DNA from: Monomorium pharaonis
Lineage: Eukaryota; Arthropoda; Insecta; Hymenoptera; Formicidae
Assembly: GCF_013373865.1 (NCBI RefSeq)
Contig: NC_050471.1
Span: forward strand, 20,021,047 to 20,085,046
DNA: 64,000 nucleotides
Reading direction: 5' to 3'
Part shown: in pieces, positions 55,234 to 64,000 of the stretch
Layout of the letters: each line of letters opens with the position of its first letter
Position numbering within the stretch: position 1 is the first letter of the stretch
Made by a program: the position numbers and the translations under genes
Notes under the pieces: generated by a model
What the model was told of the DNA's origin: nothing
Seen by the model: the letters and a program-made list of their open reading frames with translations, nothing else
Database searches by the model: none

Positions 55234-56447
55234 GGGGTTACACCAACCTAGCGGGGAAAAAAAATTCGATTTTTTTTATTACATTTTCTTGAAGCTTCAA
55301 GTTTCGAGAATATATCCTGAAAGTTTTATGTTGATATCTGAAAAAATGCCGGAATTACAGAGAGTTGAGTAAAACGGGATCGAGCGTTCGAGTGCTCGAA
55401 TTGGAACAATATCAACATAAATCGCCACTGGACGATAATGTGATTAAAGCCATTCGTCCAATATTTGAAAACAACTTTCTAGTGATAATTTACTGAAGAA
55501 ATGCGTCGGTGGATTTACGCAAAACGTTAATGAAAGTTTGAACAATCTGATTTGGCGCATAGCGCCAAAAGTGCAGCACAGCGGTGCACACGTTTTGCAA
55601 ATTGCTACCAATATTGCTGCATACACATTTAATGAAGATGCTGCCGCATATTTATTAATGATAATAAAAAAATTGTGCTGCATATTGCGAAAATCAAGAC
55701 CGAGCGCGCATCGATGTGGCCGAAGTACGAGCGCAGAAGGCGACGCGCGAAGAAAGGATTGCTCGCCGTCAACAGAAGTCTTCACAGAGCGCTGCTGTTA
55801 TTGGAAGGAATCTCATATGGCCCCAGAATTGCCAACTGGAGGTAAAGTGCAAAATTCGGCTATTAACAATAGTAGAACTAAATTTGAAACTTTAAATACG
55901 TTTTTCTCAAAACATGGTTTTCAAAGTCGGTGACCACCAGATCTCAAAAACTAATCGATGGATCGTTTTCAAATTTTTACACAATACTCTCAAAAACATT
56001 CTTTTGTCGGTGACGATCTATTTTTTTTTATCGATCTTCATTAAAAATTAAAAAAATGAAAAGGACAAAAATTTTTTGTTTTTTTTTTTAATTTTAACTT
56101 CAACTCATCGCCATTTTGTGTATCACAAACGATAAAATCGACAATCGGCGATCGTCACCGACAAACCACTACTGTTAATTTAAAAACACCATTTTGTTTT
56201 TTTGTTTCAGATAGATCGTTTAGACGGGACAGTGGTCACCGCAAAATGCGTTTTTCCAAACCTCAATGTGTGTCGGCGGCCATATTTCTGCTTTCTGTCG
56301 CCATTGTTTAATAAAAAAATTTTTTTATATTGTCGAAACATAAGTCAATAATCACCCAAAATTTCATTTAATTCCCTTTACCCGTTTAGGAGGAATAAAA
56401 TATCAAAGTTAGGCCTGTTTTTCGACCGTCTAGGTTGGTGTAACCCC
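55234..56447 (+). mobile_element. TTAA-flanked DNA transposon relic
   Basis: Ends GGGGTTACACCAACCTAG and CTAGGTTGGTGTAACCCC are inverted repeats, with TTAA on both sides, the duplication type of piggyBac and Kolobok. It carries a transposase fragment and AT-rich filler, and sits within the 5' region of an R1-clade LINE (GTCGTGGTGAGGAGGCTTAA). Confidence 0.8.
55441..55933 (+). pseudogene. Transposase C-terminal fragment (Kolobok/Mutator-like)
   Basis: A frame with CVGGFTQNVNESLNNLIW, then APKVQHSGAHVLQIA and AAYTFN, a block I recall from the C-terminal part of an insect transposase group; a Cys-Gly-TQN-x-NES-x-N-x-x-IW pattern is its signature. A stop and frame change precede it, and the catalytic region is missing. 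The TTAA duplication favours Kolobok, but the assignment is from memory. Confidence 0.5.
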
Positions 56448-56732
56448 TTAAGTCGTATCTTTATGATTATCGATGATGGGACGACCAAGAGCATGCAGTA
56501 TGTCTTAGAAATAAGACGTACAAGAGGTGAAGGATCTCGAGGATTGGTGGGCGTCCCCTGTGGGTACGGGGACAACCTATAAAATGCCTCTCTAAGAACG
56601 GATCTCCATAACGAGGCGGATATGGGTCGCCTCGCCTAAGCTCTTCCCGCCTCGGTTGTCCAGACCCGAAAAGCCCCCAGGCCACTGAAATAGGAGAAGG
56701 AAAACTCCGATAAAAAACCAACATCAAAAATA

Positions 56733-58936
56733 ATGGAGGAACAATTAAATGGAAAAAACGCTGTGATTTCGGATGCCACAGACCGGCGATGCTTGGGGGG
56801 TGGTCCCTGCACCCCTTTGTCGACATCAAGCGCAGAACCTCCTCCATCGACAAGCGGAACAAGAGAGCCTATAGTAGCCCTAACGAGGGTGGACGATCCT
56901 ACACCGTCCACATCTAAGGGTGTAACTGGACACCCCAGTGGCAGAAGGATTGATGACGTCTCCGAGGACATGTCATCTTCAGGGGATGAACTGGCCCTAA
57001 ATATCATCGGGCGCAAACGGGGGCGTCCAATAACAACAGGAGCCTACCATATTAAGAAAGAAAAAATCAAGGCTCAGAAAAAACTGGAAGAGGAAAGAAT
57101 TCCTCAAGGAATTGGACCAACCGACTTCTGAGCTAATTGAAAGAGACACCTCATTAGCGGAAATCGCCAAAGGTGGCATGGAATTAAACCTCGAGTATGC
57201 TACCACGAAAGATATAGCTGCTAAAATTCTAGCAGCAGCAACTAAAGTAGAAAAAGTGATAGTCCACTCCAGAAATCTGAAAGGCACCTTTCAGAAAATT
57301 CTGAAAGATGAAGTAGATTGGATGCGTTCTGGTGTGGCAGTTTTAGCCACACGGGCACATAAGGGCAACAATCTAGGAACAATAGCAGACGAATTGGAGC
57401 GCACGAGACATCAGTTATACTCGGCTAGGCTCCAAGTCGGAATTTTGTCTGAAAAGGTAAAAACAGGAACCGAGAACCAGCCTGAGCTCTCCCCACCAAG
57501 AAAGAGGAGAGACAAAAGAATTAGTCCTCAGGAATCGAGAAAAGGGAGAGAAGAAGGAGCCCCTTCTGTGGCCACACATACTCAAGAAGCAAGAAGGGAA
57601 CCACTATTTTTCAGGCGTTACTAGTGAGGAAAGGATAGAGGAGATTATCATGCAAAAGATAAACTCCCTATTCGATAAGTGGTTAACGCGGAGATGTAAC
57701 CCTCTCGGATCTGAGTTGTTCTCTGATATTGAGTCGGCTACAACTGAAAGATTTAAACAGGTGACCCAAATGCGATATAGGAGCAGCAGTACTCAATACG
57801 ATGGGAAAGAAGAAGAGAAGAGGGAAAGGTGAGTACAATAGCACTTACCAGTCGGAAAACACTCGAACCCCGAATACCCTGAAAACTATCCCTGAGAAAG
57901 AGACTTGGGCCAAGGTGGTGGGAAGGCAAGCCAAAGTTAAGAAAGGAAACCTCAGGAAAGAGGTCCTTGAACGCAATGTACTTACCTCCCAAGATGAACT
58001 TCGTGATGGTGACAGCAATGGTTCTGCAGCAACGGTGACGACTGGTCCCACGATGACCATTCCGGTGACTGGCAACAATCCTGAAACAAAAAATAAAAAC
58101 AAGGTTAGTAAAGTATCTAACACTAAGGTTAAAAAAAGACGCGTACCGACAGGCGCGGTCGTTAGCATATATTGCCCACACGGCAAATATGCAGAGACCC
58201 TAAAGATACTAAAGGATAAGATATCCCTTAGCGCATTGGATATAGAGGAAGTAAAGCCTAAAAAATCCTTTACAGGCCAGCTATTTCTAAAAAAACGGGG
58301 GAAAACACGAATAAAAAGGCCAACGATTTAGCCAAATATATTCGCGAAGCTTTAGTAGATAATACGGGAATTAGAGTCCTTCGACCTATCAAACAAGTAG
58401 ATATCCGTATACGCGACTTGATAGAAGGTACGGATAAAAAAGAGATTATACTGGCTATTAAAAACGAGGGTAAATGCAAGATACAAGATATCACAGTGGG
58501 CCCTATTCGGCCTGCCCCCAATGGTCTCTGGTCTTGCTGGGCTAAATGCCCGTTGAAAGCAACGAACAGAATTACTGAAGGAGGAAAAATAAAGGTAGGT
58601 TGGTTAGTGGCCCGAGCTGAACTGTTACCAAAGAGGCGAAGAACGTGCTTCAGGTGCTTAGAACCCGAACACGCAACCGTCTTTTGCGACGGAAAAGACA
58701 GACGAGACTTATGTTACAGATGTGATAAGCCTACCTCTAAGCGTTGTCGTGAGGCTGCACATTGCCCGGTTTGTGCAGACGCAAGCAGAAAAGCCAACCA
58801 TAGAGTTGGAAGCTTGGCGTGTCAAGCCCCTCAAAGAAGGGGAATAAGCAGACGCCTAGGAGACCTCTTCCACCGGTGGATGACGATCCACTCATGGATA
58901 TGGGGTTTGAGTTCCTACCAAGAAGTCCCCCGCTGA
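56733..58936 (+). pseudogene. R1-clade LINE ORF1 (Gag-like), several frameshifts
   Basis: ATG at 56,733, a Ser/Pro-rich acidic start (PPPSTSGTREP), then a basic segment (RKRGRPITTGAYHIKKEK). After a frame change near 57,105 a helical part follows (MELNLEYATTKDIAAKIL), then a stop near 57,623, further shifts near 57,790 and 58,290, and finally the knuckles CFRCLEPEHATVFC, CYRCDKPTSKRC and CPVCADASRKANHRVGSLAC. This protein binds element RNA. The knuckle trio and spacing are typical of the R1 clade; five or so lesions make it inactive. Confidence 0.75.
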
Positions 58937-59944
58937 ATGTGGATGAACCCTTAGTGGAACATAGAGGCACCAAATCTCCAGTTACTTCCCGTCCTTCATC
59001 TCGGATGTCCATAGAATCTCTTGAGGAGGGGAACAGTGAAGAAATTAACGGAATCCTACGAGGAGAGGACCAACACAAAAAATTACGACAGATATAAGAA
59101 GAGCGAAACGAGCACATTGGCTGACAAAGAAGGATATCAAGTATATCCTTCTCCTAAAGAGCAACGGGTTTCGAGTGCCGACAAGCCAGAATGGATGAAG
59201 CTCCCCCCAGGCTCAAAGGAGAGATTAGAGGCAATGAAGAAGGCCTTTGCCTTCCAGAAGTCCAGAGCCTTTGGGGGAATAAATCAAAAAAGAGGAGCTT
59301 TGAAGAGTCCCTAGTCCTCCGCAGGTTGGAAAGGTGGAAAGTTCCACAGAGGTTAAAGCGGAACCAAGTCAGACCCCCCTTCACTCGCGGCAAAGAGAAG
59401 AAAAGGGAAGGGTTACGACACCCTCAGCATGCCTGGAAGCGAGTATGGCCAAGGATGTGGTTATCGAGTTGGACTCTTAATCCAGCCTTCTCCAACTTCA
59501 CCCATCCTTCTTTATTTTAATAGACGGATGATTGATTGCGTGCGAGAATGTGTGTATGTATGCATATGTGCGGATGCGCAGGCATCAACCATCAGGCTGG
59601 GGTTGGGTGGCTGAATGAGGATTCTCAGTCACCCTCAAAGCCCCTCCGAGATGAAATGGAGAGAATAACGTAGTGCGGTTATTTTCTCCAACACTTTGTT
59701 TTTGATGTCCCATCCTCTTAAAGGATGTTTGGACCGAGATGTGGCCCCTTTAGGGCCAGCCGGAGGAAGGGTTACTGACGAAATGCCCCTTGGCGATACC
59801 AGGACCCTCCCCCAAGTTGGACTAGGCCGAGCACTCGCTGGGATTTTAGTGGATAGTACTTTCTCAGCATGGAGAAAGTGAGTCCCACATAACCCAATCC
59901 TCTCCTCGGAGGGTTGGGTATGCGTCAAAGCATTTCCCCTGCGT
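58937..59944 (+). other. Post-ORF1 remnant and LINE 3' UTR
   Basis: Continues with Lys-rich text (DKPEWMKLPPGSKERL) that may be the end of ORF1 in another frame, then non-coding 3' UTR with GATGTCCCATCCTCTT and GGGCCAGCCGGAGG. Ends with GCGTCAAAAAAAAAA. Confidence 0.45.
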
Positions 59945-59953
59945 CAAAAAAAA

Positions 59954-61867
59954 AATTAGGTTAGGTTGTGACCGATATTCCGAGCGTCAGAACAATAAAC
60001 GGGAGGAAAAATAAGCGTTTTAAACCTTTTGAAGTATCGGTCAAGTCGCTGCTCTGGTCGCCAGCTCCTTTTTCCACCAAGAAGCAAGGATCACTAGAAT
60101 TAATTAATTTCTTTCTTTTCTTTTCAGATACTGCTGCTGCCGTCGGACTGCCACGGACCCTCTGGATCGTCGCTGGACTCAGGATCATCGCCCAGGTAAG
60201 TAATAATCCACTCAGGTAACTCACTTTATTTATTTTAATCTTTTCTTTTATTTTCAGGTTACGCAGGGATCAGATTCTTACAGGATCACATGCATGGAAC
60301 AGCACGGGTATGTGATTCACTTTTAACTCAGTGTAGTTTGACACTCAAAATAAAGTTTATTAAAAAATCAAACATAATCAATTATTTACACAAGCTTCCC
60401 GAACGCGTCGCCTCATCACATTCGTGTTCAGAACGTCTCCTCTCTCTTCAATTCTTTCAGATGAAATATTTACACAAGCCCGAACGCGCCGCTTATTCAC
60501 ACTCGTGTTCGGTTGTGAGGTTATGTTGTCGGAACGTCGCGATGTCGCACTTCCGCTTTGCCTACTCGCATTCGGCACAAAGAAATAATATGCGTAGTCG
60601 CTATTACGACTTTTCACGCAACGCACGCGTCGGCTGTTTATTTCTCGCGTATCACTGCTCGAAAGCCTTTATTCCGCGCGCTGATATTACAAGGGTTTTG
60701 TTATCGCGGTGCTCGTTCCGCGGGACGATCGTAACACAACTTTTTTTGTAGCACGCCGTTTACGCGCGAAGTCGGTTATAAATCGCGGGAGCTCTTGTTT
60801 TCGTCGTACGTAGTTTCACGTCGAAAGCCCAACGCCAAATCCTCTGGTGGGAGCACGGGTCCCTTCGTTTTATACCCGACGCTCCTACCCGGCTCCTCTC
60901 CGCCAATGGGAAAGTCGCTCGCCTCGCTCGATCTCCTCCGCCAATCAGAGGACTCGGCTTTGTTCCTCCGCGTCTCCGTCGAATAGCAGCTCACCCCACT
61001 GCTCGCAGCTGCCGGATAGACGCCTCCGTCAGTCATTGATGTCGCCGGGATAGCTCTCTCCTCCATGCTGGATGTGGCCAATAGCACCATTCGCGCTCGA
61101 GACTTCGAGTCGCATTACTGGGTGCAGTACGTGGCACTGAAAAGTGCCGTTGATATAACGTTATGAATTTCGTAGGCGAGATGCCCACGCGATGCGGTTG
61201 CACTATCGAGTGCCACCGACTCACACTCTTTTTCCTTACAGCTAAACTTATAATTAATATGACTATACTCAAAATAATTAATAAAAATTAATAAACGAAA
61301 TTTAATAAATGTATTACACGATTGTAACGTATATGCAATACGCATAGGATATTATAAACGAAATGTTCAAACAATAAAACATTATGCAAAAAGAAAATAA
61401 ATAAAAATCTTTCTGAGCTTCGTTGAGCTCTGGCATGTCAAAATTAAAGCAATTTAACTCTACGTATTTAAACGTACACGCAATAAAACAAAATTAATAT
61501 TCGCGCTACTATAATTATTCACGCTAAATAATATAATATAAAATAAAATAATTCGTGCACTGTTGCACCTGTCAAACGAACTTAGGTAAGTATCGTAATA
61601 AGAATAAAACTTTATGAACGCAAAGTATACTATAAAACAAAATAAACTTGTTGCACGCGCTTTTCCGCGGTATTTAATAAAACATTACTTATTGTCGCAA
61701 ATTTCCGCGTCCGTCTAAACGTTCTAATATTACTCGCGATCTTTTCGTTTCTGCGTGCTCGCTGCCGCTATCGCCTGGCTTCGCCCCTTCGCCTCTGCTA
61801 ACCTGTGTCGTGGTCGCGGATGTAGTCGGCTTTTTCAGCTCCGGATATTCGCGCGCCCTCTGCAATG
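59954..61867. other. Non-coding with small exon-like blocks
   Basis: Begins with the TTAGGTTAGGTTGTGACCGA flank. Near 60,128-60,195 a block runs from TTTTCAG to CAG-GTAAGT and another acceptor TTTTCAG lies at 60,258; these could be non-coding exons. AATAAA occurs at 60,349. The rest is GC-moderate then AT-rich with no gene I can support. Confidence 0.4.
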
Positions 61868-62150
61868 CTATAGATGCATAAAGCGGGGGGCATGTGGGGC
61901 CGCGCTGTCCCAACTGGGACGTAGATCGCGCCGGACTTTGTCTGGTGCGGTCAACCGAGGCATAAGGCGGCAAACTGCGCCAAGCGGGTGAAATGCCCAA
62001 TATGTGCCGACCGTGGCCAGAAGGCGGACCACCGGGTGGGCGAGTCGGTGTGCAAGGCCCCCCCCCCGTCCCGGAAAAAAGGAGCCCCGCGGGGCAGCAA
62101 CGAGGGCCGGATCGCAAGGGTCACCGGCCGTAGCACCGACGGCCGACGTT
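61868..62150 (+). pseudogene. R1-clade LINE 2 ORF1, zinc-knuckle end
   Basis: Three knuckles spread over frames: CYRCIKRG with HVGPRC, then CGQPRHKAANC, then CPICADRGQKADHRVGESVC. Two frameshifts separate them. Upstream ORF1 is not recognisable. The knuckle spacing agrees with LINE 1 to the left, but sequence differs, so it is a different subfamily. Confidence 0.7.
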
Positions 62151-62319
62151 GACCCCCCTCCACCCACAGTAGGCGCAGCCCCCCACGTCGAGAACGACGT
62201 GGCGGCGGAGGTGCCGAAGGAGAAGAGGTCCCGTTGCGAGTTTAGGGGCCTCGAACCAACTCCACGGGCACGGAGGCCCTGATGAAGGCGGAGGGAAAGG
62301 TAACTTCCCACCCTCCGGG

Positions 62320-64000
62320 CGCATAATTCAGGTCAACCTGAACCACGCCCGGCGTGCACAGGACTTGTTCGTGCACACGATGGCGGAGCGTGGTTTTGGG
62401 TTGGGCCTGGCCGCCGAGCCGCACTCGATGCCGACCGACAACCCGAGTTGGGTTGCCGATGCCGGCGGCTCGGTGGTTCTGGTGCAGGGCGACGCGGCCG
62501 ACTCCCCCCCTCTCGCGTCTGAAAGGTGGTCGGGGGGGTATGTCGTCGCCTGGGGTCCGGTGCTGGTGGTAGGGGTTTACCTGTTACCCAGCCTGGACCC
62601 AGATGAGTTTGAGGACCGACTCGCGGAGATAAGAAACCATCTCCTCTGACATGACCGCGAGCTGGTTCTGGTCGCGGGGGATTTCAACGCCAGGTCTAGG
62701 ACTTGGGATCCCTCGCGACCCAACGTGAGGGGCGAGATCATGGAGGATTGGGCCGCCTCCATGGGTCTCGTCCTCGCCAATCGAAGCGGGGCGAGTATGT
62801 GCGTGCGGCCGCAGGGGGAGTCCGTGGTGGACCTCTCGTGGGTATTCCCAGCGGCCGCCCAGAGAATGAGGGGCTGGAGGGTGATGGCCGAGATGGAGAC
62901 TCGCTCTGATCATCTCTACATAGAGATGAGTCTCCCGGCCGTCCCCGACTCCGCCGAACAACGATGTCGCACTGCCCCCTCCCTCCCCCCGCTCCGGAGA
63001 GAGCGGAGATGCGGAACCGGGGCTTCTCGAGGTGGGCGCTCTCCCGGCTCGACGCGGACGCTCTGGCGACCGCGATCGCTGCCTCCGAGTGGGCCAATGA
63101 GGACGAGAACGGGGGGAATAACAACGACCCTCTGGGCCACTTCACCCACGAATGGGTGGAGGAGGAAGCGCGATCGCTACGGGAGGACCTCCAGCGAGTC
63201 TGTGATGCCTCGCGCGCTAGGGACTCCCGCTGGCCGCGGGCATCGGGCGGCCTATTGGTGGTCCCGGGAGATCGCCCTGCTCCGGACAGCCGCGGTTGCC
63301 GCGCGTAGAGCGCTGCAGAGGGTCCGTCGCCGACGCGGACCCGATGCAGTGCTCGAAGAAGTGGCAGCACAGGTAGAGTACCGCCGCCCTCGAGGCGGCC
63401 ATCAGGACGGCGAAGGCCAGGGCCTGGGAGGAGCTGTTGGCCTCCCTCGAGGCGGATCCGTGAGGACGCCTGTACAGAGCGGCCATCAGGAAGCTCAGAC
63501 CGCGGGCCCCCCCATTGACGGAAACCCTAGAGCCGGGTTTTGTTAATTGAGTGGTGGGCTCCCTCTTTCCAGTTGGGGAAGGGACGCTCCCTCTCGCTGT
63601 GCTCCGATGAACGCGAGAGCGATGCCGGGGACGGCGGGGAGGATAGGGACGTCGACGCCGGTGAACTCCTCCGGGCACCGAGGAAAATGGGCGCCGGTCA
63701 CAAGGCGCCCGGCTCGGACGGATCCTGGCCCTGGCTGTTCGGTCCGGGTGAGACCGTCGCGTGGCGCGGCTATATTCCGCTTGTCTACGGGTCGGCCGCT
63801 TTCCCCCAGTCTGGAAGGAGGCCAAGTTGGTGCTCCTTCCCAAAGAAGGCAAGGAGGGCGGGACGCTCTCCGCGTATAGGCCAATTTGCCTGCTGAACGA
63901 GGCCGGCAAGCTGTTTGAGAGGATAGTTGCCGGCCGAGTCAATCAACATCTCAACGGGGATGGTCCGCAGCTCCACCGCAAGCAGTTCGGCTTCCGCGAT
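62320..64000 (+). pseudogene. R1-clade LINE 2 ORF2 (endonuclease, RT start), broken
   Basis: Apurinic-type endonuclease: IIQVNLNHARRAQDLF, then VLVAGDFNARSRTWD (catalytic Asp/Asn), SMGLVLANRSG, GESVVDLSW and ETRSDHLYIEM (catalytic Asp-His). A TGA cuts it after RNHLL, just before HDRELVLVAGDF. After shifts near 63,000 come the spacer WWSREIALLRTAAVAARRAL and the RT start with LPKEGKE-type text, AYRPICLLNEAGKLFERIVAG and KQFGFR at the window edge. ORF2 cleaves the target and primes reverse transcription. The rest lies outside the window. Confidence 0.8.

Larger units (their letters stand above)
55130..59953 (+). mobile_element. R1-clade LINE 1, deleted for ORF2
   Basis: 5' region near CACCTTGTCGTGGTGAGGAGG (interrupted by the TTAA element), ORF1 with three zinc knuckles, then a short tail zone and a run of A before TTAGGTTAGG. 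No endonuclease or RT text is present between ORF1 and the 3' end, so ORF2 is deleted. The end zone has GATTTTAGTGGATAG and GAGTCCCACATAA, as in other R1-clade 3' UTRs. Confidence 0.7.

Noticed and set aside
1..64000. CRISPR array, bacterial operons or phage
   Set aside because: No regularly spaced direct repeats with unique spacers, no operon-like gene packing or ribosome binding sites; splice sites and element types are eukaryotic.

Overview
This window is eukaryotic, from an insect and most likely a hymenopteran such as an ant (inference). Introns have GT/AG sites, AT-rich intergenic DNA alternates with GC-rich insertions, short TTAGG runs (the common insect telomere unit) occur at several junctions, and the mobile families are typical of insects: Ty3/Gypsy, R1-clade LINEs, P/THAP, PIF/Harbinger, Tc1, Polinton/Maverick and many MITEs. 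I see no convincing intact host gene. Almost everything recognisable is a transposon or a relic of one.

Layout. 1-2.9 kb: AT-rich, no gene. 2.9-3.65 kb: four copies of a MITE with 3-bp target duplications, one nested in another; a fifth copy lies at 52.8 kb. 3.7-5.84 kb: compound repeat with a tRNA-like segment. 5.85-6.89 kb: short THAP element with 25-bp inverted ends. 7.36-11.77 kb (-): broken, multi-exon P-element/THAP9-type transposase. 12.24-13.60 kb: element ending in CCCAGACAGC that carries an inverted duplication resembling part of a SET domain. 13.6-22.9 kb: dead Gypsy element whose gag is split by a near-identical inverted copy of the 3.7-kb compound repeat. 23.5-24.4 kb (-): exons with a Myb/SANT-like segment. 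25.7-26.9 kb: inverted repeats and microsatellites. 27.2-28.1 kb (-): unidentified spliced gene. 28.3-29.1 kb: minisatellite. 29.16-32.16 kb (-): virion-type module of a Polinton/Maverick (protease, penton, major capsid protein, one unnamed ORF). 33.4-39.7 kb: two Harbinger relics, a 9-bp-TSD foldback element, a 71-bp satellite. 40.1-41.1 kb: Tc1 relic and a perfect 463-bp CTAC microsatellite. 41.2-51.6 kb: MADF-BESS gene (+) and Harbinger transposase (-), possibly one element, separated by a very young, nearly intact Gypsy element (43,128-49,889). 51.6-60 kb: R1-clade LINE pieces, a TTAA-flanked DNA transposon and a hairpin array. 61.9 kb to the end: a second R1-clade LINE running off the window inside its reverse transcriptase.

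How the parts relate. The younger Gypsy encodes Gag (SAP-like N terminus, zinc knuckles), Pol (protease, RT, RNase H, integrase) and an undescribed third ORF; its two LTRs differ by two substitutions and a G-run length. The four Polinton-type genes would together make and mature a capsid, but all except penton are visibly frameshifted or truncated and no polymerase, integrase or ATPase is present. The items most worth attention are the SET-like inverted repeat, the recurring CCCAGAYAGC-type termini, the Polinton module and the third ORF of the young Gypsy element.
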